Part shown: piece after piece, positions 52,061 to 60,708 of the stretch
How positions within the stretch are numbered: position 1 is the stretch's first letter
Layout of the letters: every line of letters starts with the position of its first letter
From: Candidatus Methanoplasma termitum
Lineage (GTDB): Archaea; Thermoplasmatota; Thermoplasmata; Methanomassiliicoccales; Methanomethylophilaceae
Direction of reading: 5' to 3'
Length of the DNA stretch: 64,000 bases
Assembly (NCBI RefSeq): GCF_000800805.1
Contig: NZ_CP010070.1
Span: forward strand, 930,001 to 994,000
Position numbers and translations under genes: made by a program
The notes under the pieces: model-generated
What the model saw: only the letters and a program-made list of their open reading frames with translations
Databases searched by the model: none
Told to the model about the DNA's origin: nothing

Positions 52061-52972
52061 TCAGCCCCTTATACCGCCGGGACGGTCTTCACAGATAACT
52101 GGCATGAGGGCATCTATCTTGTCCATTCTTTTCTTTCTATCCTCTAACAGCAATGTTATTACTTTATCGCCGGGCATCTGGATGCAGAACCTGTACGCAT
52201 AGTTCTGCAGGATGTGCTCGATCTTCATCGTTTCCCATGGGATCTCTTCCACCCATATGTTCAGGGTCTCTTTCGGAACATTCTCGTGACCTTTTTTGTT
52301 CATCCTTAGGTGATAACAGAAGAAGAACCAGAAAAGCTCCGCAAGATCGAACAGATCTTCTTCGGAGGCTTTGTTTTTCAATCCCATTCTGAAAACGGCC
52401 TCGAACTTGTCTTTCTCGTTAACGATGTGTTTAAATTCCTTTTTTGGGAATTCATCCATTGCGTTGTTGAACAGGCTGTCGATGTATGTCCATTTATTGT
52501 CCATTATCGACCTTTTACTCAGTGACTCTAAGGACTCCCGCAGTTTCCTGTATTCGTTTTGAAATTTGAAGGGGGCACCCTCGTAGACCTCGTCCTTTGC
52601 TGTCTCATGAGCCTCGGAACCGGAGTGTCTGACCATGAATTCGGCGATGTTTTTTCTTATGAGCGAAACAATCTTGTCATTGGGATCATAATTGGGGATG
52701 TCGCCTGCCCATCTTACAACTGTATATCTGGGAGTCACATGCTCCCAGGATGTGTAAGGGACGCAATGTGCGACAACGATGTCGCCCCATCTGTACCAAT
52801 AGTGGGGTAAGCCTATGTCCTTTTCGGGCTTCAGTTCTCTGTTCAGCAGAGTAATGAACTTATTGTAAATGACGCCCGGAACCTCCCCTCTCCTTTCTTT
52901 TTTGTATTCCTCAAAGAACAGATAAGAAGCTATCTCGACATAATCGTTTCTTTTTACACTGTTCTTTGCCAC
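52061..52972 (-). CDS. Unknown 303-residue protein coupled to the PIN gene
   Basis: 303 residues, soluble and rich in aromatic and charged residues (LPHYWYRWGDIVVAHCVPY near 60-78). The predicted fold is helical in the second half. No family recognised. The start is GTG at 52972, supported by a full AGGAGG seven bases upstream. An N-terminal helical section (IASYLFFEEYKKERRGEVPGV) resembles nothing I can name, although its place before a PIN toxin suggests an antitoxin or accessory role. Confidence 0.7.
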   Translation of the reverse strand: MAKNSVKRNDYVEIASYLFFEEYKKERRGEVPGVIYNKFITLLNRELKPEKDIGLPHYWYRWGDIVVAHCVPYTSWEHVTPRYTVVRWAGDIPNYDPNDKIVSLIRKNIAEFMVRHSGSEAHETAKDEVYEGAPFKFQNEYRKLRESLESLSKRSIMDNKWTYIDSLFNNAMDEFPKKEFKHIVNEKDKFEAVFRMGLKNKASEEDLFDLAELFWFFFCYHLRMNKKGHENVPKETLNIWVEEIPWETMKIEHILQNYAYRFCIQMPGDKVITLLLEDRKKRMDKIDALMPVICEDRPGGIRG

Positions 52973-53252
52973 ATTACTGCCTCCTGCCGATACTGTTGTT
53001 TGATATGTATGTCTTTTATATTAATTTTGATGTGGTGATTTGACAGTGTTGATTATCGTCAGAAAATCGGAGCCGCTCAGCCCCGCTGCCTTTTTTACCA
53101 TTCCGATTTGCACCGGTTCGCAAAGCCTATGATCATGTTGGATAACGAGGTCCCATCCGGGAATGCAAAGCCCGATCGGAAGAATCCTGAGATGCGGCAG
53201 GCCGCTGCAGATGCTGTTGAGAATTGTCGGGAGTGTGAAAAATAGAGTTTAG
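52973..53252. other. Intergenic region between ALP2 and the PIN operon
   Basis: About 280 bases. A 38-codon open stretch on the + strand (53129-53245; MIMLDNEVPSG...CRECEK) ends in TAG, a codon not used as stop by any gene here, and has no clear promoter, so I take it as a gene remnant. AT-rich sequence at 53005-53035 may hold the promoter of the 303-residue gene. No repeat array of the 33-bp kind is present here. Confidence 0.4.
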
Positions 53253-53282
53253 ACACCTGCCGGCAATTATGCCGGCAGGTGT
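53253..53282 (-). terminator. Hairpin terminator of ALP2
   Basis: Perfect 12-bp stem ACACCTGCCGGC/GCCGGCAGGTGT with a 6-base loop, about 40 bases past the ALP2 stop. On the minus strand a T-rich stretch (CTATTTTTC) follows. Confidence 0.7.
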
Positions 53283-53320
53283 TCTTTGTTAAGGTTTGGG
53301 AATCTGTTTGTGTCGTCCGG

Positions 53321-56300
53321 TTACGACGCGTGAGACCTCCGGTACAACAGGAACGCTATCAGCGCGATTATCACGATGATGACGATGATGATCGCCACCC
53401 AGAGAAGGGTGTTGCTTCCTCCGCCGGGGCTGCCCTCATCACCGTTGACCGTCAGCTTAAGATCGGATGTTCCTCCGTCCGAGAATATCGCTGTGAAGTG
53501 ATATGTTCCGGGATCGAAGGTCTTCACGTAGCTTTCCTTCAGTGTGACGACCGTGCTGCCGCTGCCGCCTGCGACTGTGTATTTTTCGGATGGGACTACG
53601 CTTCCGTTGTACATCAGACGCAGGAACTTACTGCTGTCGGCATTTATCGTGAACGCGCTGTCCCCGCTGCCGTCGTACGTATTCGTCTGGCCAGTGTAGG
53701 TTGTGCCGCCAGAGGCTGCCTTGACACTAACCGTCGCTGTTCCGTATATTGTGCTTTTATCCACAGACGCGGCCGTTATCGTCAGGGTCGCTGCGGTCTC
53801 ATTCGCAGCCACGTTCAATACTCCGGAAGAAGATATCGTCGTCTCTGTGCTGTTGTTCCCTGATACGGACCATCTAACGATCTGCGACGGGTAGCCGCCG
53901 ATTCCGGAAACGGTTGCGCTGAATTGTTTCGAAGCGCCCTTCTGAACATCTGCGGTCGGCGGATCCACCGTTACGGATAATATCGTGATCGTTCCTCCGC
54001 CTGTCCCGCCTCCGCCCCCGGCTTTGACCGTCAGCTTGAAGGTTATCGTTGCGGTCGTCGGAGAGGCGTTGCTTACCTTCAGGACAACAGGATATGTTCC
54101 CGCATTGAGTCCCGCGGCGATGTCAAGCGACTTTGTGGTGCCGTTCCAGGTTATCTTAGCGTCACCGCTGGTCTTGGTGACCGTCAAGGGCACTGTTCCC
54201 GTTATGGTGTAGGGTGCCGTCGATGTTGCGGCGTATCCGGCCGTCAACGTCATCGATGTCGGACCGGTTATGGTCGGAGCTATGGGAGCGGATGCGATCC
54301 ATACCGTTGATGTTCCGTTGGTGTACGTGTCGTAGCCCGTCTTGGTGGTGGTCGCTTCCTTATCGGTCGCCGCCTTGATCGTTCCATCAACGTCGATGAA
54401 GTCGCCGCTTGCGGTGAGCTTGCTGTTAACGGTGACCGTTCCTCCGGTGTAAGCTGCGATACCCGCATATGTGCCGGTTGTGTCGTTCACGGTTATGTTG
54501 CCGTTCACAAGTATCTCCGCTCCGTCGCTCGCATACACGCCTCCGGTCGGCCAAGATGAATTAGAAGCGTAATCAACATCAACGTTCCCGGTCACTGTCA
54601 CTTTCGCGCCTGCGTGCATTGCGAGTATGCCCACTGCAGAAGCCATTAAATCCCCGTTCAGAGTGACCTGTGCACCATCACCTGCGTAGATCCCTTCGTC
54701 CTGCGATGTTATTTTGCCTGTGACCGTTACGGTGGTGCCTGCGCCAGTGGCCTCTGTCCCTGCGGAATCTGCGTTCACATCGCCAGTGACCGTTACTGCT
54801 GCGCCGTCGTATGCGTTGATGCCGTAGGACGTCGCTGTCACGCTGCCTGTGACAGTGACCGTAGTGCCCGCGTCTCCGGCATTGATTCCATGGCCAGCTG
54901 CATCCACGTTGCCGGTGACCGTTACGGCTGCGCCGTCAAGAGCATCGATGCCGTCGTCCGTCGATGTCACGCTGCCCGTGACCGTTACGGTAGTGCCTGT
55001 GTTCACGGCATATATCCCTTGGTCATATGCGTTCAGATCGCCGATGACCGTTACGGCCGCGCCGTAGTTTGCATAGACACCGTAGCCGTTACTTGAGGTT
55101 ATGTCGCCGGTTACCGTTACGGATGTGCCTGTGTTCTCGGCATCAATTCCACTAGAGTAGGCGTTCACGTTACCGTTGACCGTTACTGCTGGGCCGTCGA
55201 TTGCATAGACACCGTTGCCGTTACTTGAGGTTATGTCGCCGGTTACCGTTACAGATGTGCCTGTGTTCTCGGCATAGATTCCATCACGGTAGGAATCCAC
55301 ATTGCCGGTGACGTTTACGGCCGCGCCGTCGTATGCATAGAGGCCTAAGCCGTCATTGCCGGTGGCGGATACGTTACCCGTGACAGTGACGGTGGTGCCT
55401 GTGCCACCGGCATTGATGCCAATGCTTAGCGAGCCGATGGCAGCGGATACATTGCCGGTGACGGACACGTTACCCGTGACAGTGACGGTGGATGCGTTCT
55501 CGGCATGGATGCCGAAGTTGCTATCGCCTGCCATGCTTACATCGCCCGTTACGGTGACGACGGAGTTGTCGGCATAGACCGCGCTGACACTCGCCGTGTA
55601 TCCACTAGCGGAACTCAGCCCATCCCCTGTGATGTTACCGTTCACGGTGGCTGTCGAGCTATAGCATTGGATCGCCCAGTATGTGCTTGTGTATATGTCG
55701 CCGTTGATGACGATGGTGCTGTCCTCCACATCTATCGCGTCAAGTGCGGTTATGTTGCCGTTCACGGTGATGTCGGAGCCGTTGATCTCATAGATAACAT
55801 ATGCATCGGTGTCGCCGGCGTTTATATCGCCGTTCACTACAATCGTCGAATCGTCACAGTATATCGGGCTCGCCGCATTCATACCAGCATCTATTCCGGT
55901 GAGTTCGCATGAACTGCCGTTCAACGCATACAATCCTATTTCGTTGACGGCAACGACCTTGATCGATCCCGTGCCCGTGTATTTGATGACGGTACTGTAA
56001 AGAGAGAGCGCTGCGGTGCTGGAGTTGTCTGTGAACACCAGATTCTTCCCGTTAAGGTCGAAGGTGATGCTCCTGTCATATATGCTTGTGTCGAAATTGG
56101 TTATGTCAGCCAGCAGCTTGATGGTCGTGGGAGTGTTGGTCGTTATCGCGGCCAACGCATCGTCGAGCGTAGCGTACAGGGTTGAACCGATAGAGCATAC
56201 CGGGTCCAACCACTTCGCGTAAAGCGTGATGTTCGATGTAACTGTGTCCGTGGAGAAGTCCCACAGGTTGGTGAATGTCGATTCCTTGTACCATCCGCCG

Positions 56301-59017
56301 AATATCTTGCCGCTTAGGGTGGGGTTTGTCGGCATCGTCACCGCGCCGCCGGAAGCGATCGTCTGCGACGAGATCGTGCCTGCACCGCCGGTGTCGAATG
56401 ACACCGTGAAAATGGTGGCGACCGCAATTTTAACTGTGCCTGTCACACCGCTTGCGACACTGATGTTCGCCGGGCTGGACAGTAACGTGTCCGGAGCAAC
56501 GGCGGTCGCATTCGTCAGCGACCACTGATAACCGCTTGCGGGGATCATGGTGAAGCTGTGCGTTTCCGCCGCGCCGCTGTTGTTCTTTACGTTCAGCGTC
56601 TGGTTGGTATCTGTGAATTTGACGGTGCCGGCGCCGCTGAGATAGAGACCGGTGCCGGTTGCGCCGCCGATCGCGTTGACCGTCACATTACCGCTCAGAG
56701 TGAGGATGTTGTTGGGAATGAGATGTATCCCATAACTTGTGCCGTTACCGGTGGCGGTAAGCGTGCTGCCGTTCGTGCTGGTGATCGTGAAGCCAGGACT
56801 GTTCGATGAGTCAATGCCATAATAGTTGGGGGCAGTGGCAGTGGAGGTGACGTTGGTGTTGATCGTGAGTACGGTGTTGCCTCCGACAGAGATCCCTTGT
56901 CCTCCCATCACAACGATGTTGCCTGTACCGTCAAACGTAAGATTGCCTGGTACGCTGATACCGGGCGCGCTGGACTCTCCGGTCCAGCCCTCGAATGTTA
57001 CTGTCGCTCCGTTGTTAGTGATCTTTCCGTTTCCGTATCCATTTAGATAAATTGCCGGGCTGTTGTATGCCCTGCTCTTTATCGTTGTCGGGTTAGTAAG
57101 GTTAAGGATCAACGTGTTGTTGCCGGAGCCGTAGAAATATATGCCGAAACCGCGATTGCTGCCGTTTGAGCCTTGTATATTCGTGATAAGCGACCCCGAG
57201 ATGGTAAGGGTCGCCCCGGACGGATTAACAACGATACCGCTGCCTTTCGAAACTGCGGCGGTCTGCGTGGTGAGGCTGCCGGTCCCGGTGATGTTGAATG
57301 CTGCTGCTGTGGTCAGCGTTAAGGCGCCGTTAGCGGGGCCGCTGTTATCGGTGCAGCTGACTGTCACCGAGGAGTTGACTGTCAGGTTCCCGGTGTGAAG
57401 TAAGATGCCTGCGCCGCCGCCCTGAACCGTAAGTGTGCCTGCGCCGTCGATCGTAAGGTCGCCGTTCGAATAGATCCCGGAATCACCTGCGGTCACCGCG
57501 ATCAGTTCATTGGCGCCGATCAGAGCGATTTTGCCTTTCCACTGACTATAAGCATTAGTATTCGTCACACTGATCTTCAGGTTATTCAGAGTCACTGTAT
57601 GAGTTGTTGTGTCAGCCGAACTTTCCCCGATCCATAAGTTGGAGTATGTCGTGCCCGGTGTGCCGATGACGGTAACGTTTGCATCAGCGGCGATATAGAT
57701 TCCCGTCGATGCCGTCGGGCTTACGGACGAGAAGATGGTCATGACATCGTTGTTCGCAAGGTTGATCGTTGCGGTGTCGGCCCAGGTGTGGTTCGTGCTG
57801 TTGATCGAATAATCAAAGCCCGCCGGCGGGACCAGCTTTATCGTGCCTGTCGTGTTTGTCGTCACTACGACAATTAACGTAGAATCCGTCAGTGCGCCGC
57901 CCGTTAAGGCGCCGCCGGTGAGCGCCCATGTGGCTCCCGTCGGAGTTCCGGTCACCATAGTGAACGAATGGTTCTCAGGCGCTAACGAGTTGTTCGTCAG
58001 TTTGACGGTCGTGCCTATTCCCATGCTGAAGCTGTTGCTGTTGGGGACTGCGGGATATCCGCTGCCGGCCGTAATATTAAGCACGGCACCGTTGGTGAGG
58101 GTATTGGATGGCGACCTCATACCATGGCTGACACCGCTGCTGCTGGCGTTGATCGTCGTTCCGCTCACGGAAAGCAAACCGTCTACTTCGATGCCGACAC
58201 CGGGTGCCGTAGCGGTGAACGCCCCTCCGCCCGAAATGTTCGCATCGTGTGAGCAATAGAATCCCATATCGTTACCCGTGAGATTGATGACTCCGTTGCA
58301 GGTTATATTCATATTACCAGCCGAATTATAATAGATCCCTCTGCCGTCTGGGCAGCTGGCTGTCAGCGATGCCCCGGCGCCCATATTGATGGTGGGTGCC
58401 GAACCGCCTACGTAGACTGCAGTGGCATTGTGAAGTGAGTTTACATTTGAGTTTGTGGCAGTGACATTCGCATTCCCAGATATATTCAGAGAAAGCCCAT
58501 CTATCGCGCCGTATGAGACCGTGTTGTTTTTCAGTGTCAGCGTACCGCCGCTTGACGATGTGATGGACACAACAGATCCTGCCGCATTGGAGAATATGCA
58601 GCCGGCTGTGCTACTGTCGATCTCGTTGCTTCCTGTCAGGTTCAGTATGCCTTTTTTCGGAGCGTAACCGGTCCCTGGAGCAGTGAATTTCAAATTGCTG
58701 ATGTTAACGTTATGGTTCGCTGTGTCCGCACCGTCCGCGATAGACAGATTATTGATCATTGTGCCGTCGCCGATGATCGTAACATTAGCGTTGACGGCGA
58801 TCTGTATAGTTGTCGCAGATGCGGGCGACCCCGCTGCGCCCGCGATGGTCAGCGTATCGCCATCGTTCAGTGTTATTGTTGTTCCGAAATCAGTCCATGT
58901 GTGCCCGGGGCTTCCGTCTATGGTATAGCCCGTCCCCCCTTGTGACTGCGCGGACGACATCCCAATAAGAAGGATGACAAAAAGAGCCGCTGCAACCGTC
59001 AGAGATAAAATTTTCAT
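53321..59017 (-). CDS. Giant adhesin-like surface protein (ALP2), 1,898 residues
   Basis: Signal peptide (MKILSLTVAAALFVILLIGMSSAQ in two parts), then a long beta-helix-like N/G/T/V-rich body. Near 900 there is an InlB/Listeria-Bacteroides-type repeat (FDTGGAGTI...FGGWYKE...YAKW). A long tandem region of VTVTGNV units with period about 20-40 residues fills roughly 1080-1480. Ig-like segments (about 1525-1600, plus a Big_2-like block ending near 1770) precede a tail module, and the C-terminal helix NTLLWVAIIIVIIVIIALIAF ends in YRRSHAS. Unlike ALP1 and ALP3 it has almost no cytoplasmic tail. Probably an envelope-anchored adhesin or S-layer companion. Its last 120 or so residues recur in the two decayed tail copies nearby. 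Confidence 0.85.
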   Translation of the reverse strand: MKILSLTVAAALFVILLIGMSSAQSQGGTGYTIDGSPGHTWTDFGTTITLNDGDTLTIAGAAGSPASATTIQIAVNANVTIIGDGTMINNLSIADGADTANHNVNISNLKFTAPGTGYAPKKGILNLTGSNEIDSSTAGCIFSNAAGSVVSITSSSGGTLTLKNNTVSYGAIDGLSLNISGNANVTATNSNVNSLHNATAVYVGGSAPTINMGAGASLTASCPDGRGIYYNSAGNMNITCNGVINLTGNDMGFYCSHDANISGGGAFTATAPGVGIEVDGLLSVSGTTINASSSGVSHGMRSPSNTLTNGAVLNITAGSGYPAVPNSNSFSMGIGTTVKLTNNSLAPENHSFTMVTGTPTGATWALTGGALTGGALTDSTLIVVVTTNTTGTIKLVPPAGFDYSINSTNHTWADTATINLANNDVMTIFSSVSPTASTGIYIAADANVTVIGTPGTTYSNLWIGESSADTTTHTVTLNNLKISVTNTNAYSQWKGKIALIGANELIAVTAGDSGIYSNGDLTIDGAGTLTVQGGGAGILLHTGNLTVNSSVTVSCTDNSGPANGALTLTTAAAFNITGTGSLTTQTAAVSKGSGIVVNPSGATLTISGSLITNIQGSNGSNRGFGIYFYGSGNNTLILNLTNPTTIKSRAYNSPAIYLNGYGNGKITNNGATVTFEGWTGESSAPGISVPGNLTFDGTGNIVVMGGQGISVGGNTVLTINTNVTSTATAPNYYGIDSSNSPGFTITSTNGSTLTATGNGTSYGIHLIPNNILTLSGNVTVNAIGGATGTGLYLSGAGTVKFTDTNQTLNVKNNSGAAETHSFTMIPASGYQWSLTNATAVAPDTLLSSPANISVASGVTGTVKIAVATIFTVSFDTGGAGTISSQTIASGGAVTMPTNPTLSGKIFGGWYKESTFTNLWDFSTDTVTSNITLYAKWLDPVCSIGSTLYATLDDALAAITTNTPTTIKLLADITNFDTSIYDRSITFDLNGKNLVFTDNSSTAALSLYSTVIKYTGTGSIKVVAVNEIGLYALNGSSCELTGIDAGMNAASPIYCDDSTIVVNGDINAGDTDAYVIYEINGSDITVNGNITALDAIDVEDSTIVINGDIYTSTYWAIQCYSSTATVNGNITGDGLSSASGYTASVSAVYADNSVVTVTGDVSMAGDSNFGIHAENASTVTVTGNVSVTGNVSAAIGSLSIGINAGGTGTTVTVTGNVSATGNDGLGLYAYDGAAVNVTGNVDSYRDGIYAENTGTSVTVTGDITSSNGNGVYAIDGPAVTVNGNVNAYSSGIDAENTGTSVTVTGDITSSNGYGVYANYGAAVTVIGDLNAYDQGIYAVNTGTTVTVTGSVTSTDDGIDALDGAAVTVTGNVDAAGHGINAGDAGTTVTVTGSVTATSYGINAYDGAAVTVTGDVNADSAGTEATGAGTTVTVTGKITSQDEGIYAGDGAQVTLNGDLMASAVGILAMHAGAKVTVTGNVDVDYASNSSWPTGGVYASDGAEILVNGNITVNDTTGTYAGIAAYTGGTVTVNSKLTASGDFIDVDGTIKAATDKEATTTKTGYDTYTNGTSTVWIASAPIAPTITGPTSMTLTAGYAATSTAPYTITGTVPLTVTKTSGDAKITWNGTTKSLDIAAGLNAGTYPVVLKVSNASPTTATITFKLTVKAGGGGGTGGGTITILSVTVDPPTADVQKGASKQFSATVSGIGGYPSQIVRWSVSGNNSTETTISSSGVLNVAANETAATLTITAASVDKSTIYGTATVSVKAASGGTTYTGQTNTYDGSGDSAFTINADSSKFLRLMYNGSVVPSEKYTVAGGSGSTVVTLKESYVKTFDPGTYHFTAIFSDGGTSDLKLTVNGDEGSPGGGSNTLLWVAIIIVIIVIIALIAFLLYRRSHAS

Positions 59018-59088
59018 CTGTTTTGTTATCGTAAAGATTCCCCACTATGTTTTGCCCCCTCGCTATATTTACTCATATCAAATTCGTA

Positions 59089-59113
59089 CATTATATACTT
59101 GATTATATAAAGA
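59089..59113 (-). promoter_or_regulatory. AT-rich promoter of ALP2
   Basis: On the minus strand TATATAATCAAGTATATAAT gives two overlapping TATA-like elements, about 75-95 bases before the ATG. Between them and the start is an AGGGGGC motif (near 59062), also seen before ALP1. Confidence 0.5.
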
Positions 59114-59216
59114 AACTAATTCGGTCAAGTAATTCGATCCGGGCGGCTGTGTGCCCGTGTTCACGCTGGAACACATATCAAGGACGCGAACAAAAATGGA
59201 CGTGCCTTTGGCAGCT

Positions 59217-59543
59217 TCAGAGTTTGCCTTCTTTGGCCTTTGCCTGAGCCCTCTTCATGCGCGCCTTGGTGTCGAATCCCGTCGCTCTCTCGACGAATTT
59301 GTTCAGCGTTCTCTTGCTGTCGAGTATGTCGGCATCGGACATCGCTCCGTCCTTGTTTGCAGTGACGACATCAAGCTTGTCCTTGCCGACGAGCTTTACG
59401 GTAATGGTCTCCAGCACACCGTACGAAGATACGAGTGCTCCTCCCTTCTTCGATACATTACCGAATATCTCCTTCATCATCTTCTCGAGGAGATCCCCTT
59501 CTATGTTCTTCAGCCAGCCTTTCTTAACGTCGTACTCAACCAT
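59217..59543 (-). CDS. Small archaeal protein of unknown function, overlapping RaSEA (DUF5611-like)
   Basis: 108 residues, soluble alpha/beta with a very basic C-terminus (ATGFDTKARMKRAQAKAKEGKL). I associate the pattern MVEYDVKKGWLKNIEGDLL with a family seen in Thermoplasmata (DUF5611), with moderate confidence. Its ATG overlaps the RaSEA stop by 8 bases, so the two are translationally coupled, and the basic tail would suit an RNA-binding partner. Confidence 0.65.
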   Translation of the reverse strand: MVEYDVKKGWLKNIEGDLLEKMMKEIFGNVSKKGGALVSSYGVLETITVKLVGKDKLDVVTANKDGAMSDADILDSKRTLNKFVERATGFDTKARMKRAQAKAKEGKL

Positions 59544-60540
59544 CTCTTTCCCTTCCTAACGCAAGGTCGTTGTCGAACCCTCTTTCCAGGTCCGCCGCTG
59601 TACCTAATATCCTTTCCGAATCCAAATACGTTTGCCAATCTTTTACGCAGGCGCATTTTGTGTTGAGATCCTTTATGTTCTGCGAGAATGAGAATCTCTC
59701 GATCGAATCGAGCATCTCTTTGTCGCAGTTCCCGCAGTTGTGCACCCCCCTTGACGTCCCTCCTCCCGAAGGTGACGACATGAGCCTCGCATTGACATTG
59801 CCGGACGATCTCCTGAGGACCTCTGCGAGGGACCATATCCACGGCGCCCTGAGCTCTCCGGCCCTCCAGAGCCTCTCCGCATACGTCCCGCGCTGAACGT
59901 TGAGCGGGTTTATGGAAATCTCATCCGAGAATTCATCTGCGAACTTTACGGAACGGACGGCATCCTCTATCGCCGCGGACTCCGTCAGGAACGGCGGTTT
60001 GAGCAAGAGATACGTTCTGACCTTCAACCCCGCTTCTTTGATGAGCAGACCGGCTCTTCTGCTGTCCTCGGGAGTGAATCCTTTGTTTATCGAGATCTTG
60101 AGGATGTCGGGGTCTGAACTCTCAAGACCCAGAGCGATGGTTGCGGTCTTCGGCAGCGTCGCCAGGACATCCTTCTTTACGAACTCCGGACGGCTCTCGA
60201 ACAGTATCCTTTCGCAGCCTGAGAACTCCTTCAATATCCTCTCCCTTATGGGGATCGGGATCTCTTTCTCATCGAGGAAGCTTCCGGAAGTGTATATCTT
60301 GACGAACGGCTCCCCTTTGTATTTCAATAATGCTTCATCGATCTGTTTGTTGAGATCGTCCTCTGTCACGACGTTGAGAGAAGCTTGCCTGTATCCGCAC
60401 ATTGTGCATCCGCCGGTCTTTGCCCAGCAGCAGCCGCTTGTGCGCATTATCATTACCATCGCATCGGATACTTTGCCGGAAACGAGATCTTTCTCTTTCC
60501 ATGATGCCTCAAGATTGGCGGGCGATCTTTTTTCCTTCAT
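59536..60540 (-). CDS. Archaeosine biosynthesis radical SAM protein (RaSEA)
   Basis: 334 residues. A radical SAM enzyme with the variant cluster motif CCWAKTGGCTMCGY (C37/C38, C45, C48), matching the RaSEA family that works with ArcS to turn preQ0-lysine at tRNA position 15 into archaeosine. SAM-binding and barrel segments (KIYTSGSFLDEKEIP; ALGLESSDPDILKISINKGF) are present, and a C-terminal cysteine set (CGNCDKE; CACVKDW) follows. Length normal. Confidence 0.88.
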   Translation of the reverse strand: MKEKRSPANLEASWKEKDLVSGKVSDAMVMIMRTSGCCWAKTGGCTMCGYRQASLNVVTEDDLNKQIDEALLKYKGEPFVKIYTSGSFLDEKEIPIPIRERILKEFSGCERILFESRPEFVKKDVLATLPKTATIALGLESSDPDILKISINKGFTPEDSRRAGLLIKEAGLKVRTYLLLKPPFLTESAAIEDAVRSVKFADEFSDEISINPLNVQRGTYAERLWRAGELRAPWIWSLAEVLRRSSGNVNARLMSSPSGGGTSRGVHNCGNCDKEMLDSIERFSFSQNIKDLNTKCACVKDWQTYLDSERILGTAADLERGFDNDLALGRERDG

Positions 60541-60708
60541 GTTGCAGGCCTGCTTCTGGGATTGGTTATCCTTTATTAATCATTATCAGCAAAATGCCGC
60601 TGTGCACGGGGAGAATGAAAATAAAACACCTATATCTTCGAGAAAAGAAAGATAGTAAGTGGTTTTTGAAGATGTTTATAAGCGTTCTGAAGGCCGTCCC
60701 GGGATACC
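60541..60708. other. Intergenic region, ALP3 / RaSEA
   Basis: 168 bases. On the minus strand ATTAATAAAGGATAACC (60562-60578) may be the RaSEA promoter. A run of A/T around 60619-60657 may end ALP3 transcription. No gene seen. Confidence 0.35.

Noticed and set aside
53129-53245. 38-codon + strand gene
   Set aside because: Ends in TAG, unlike every other gene, and lacks a ribosome site or TATA box; treated as a remnant.
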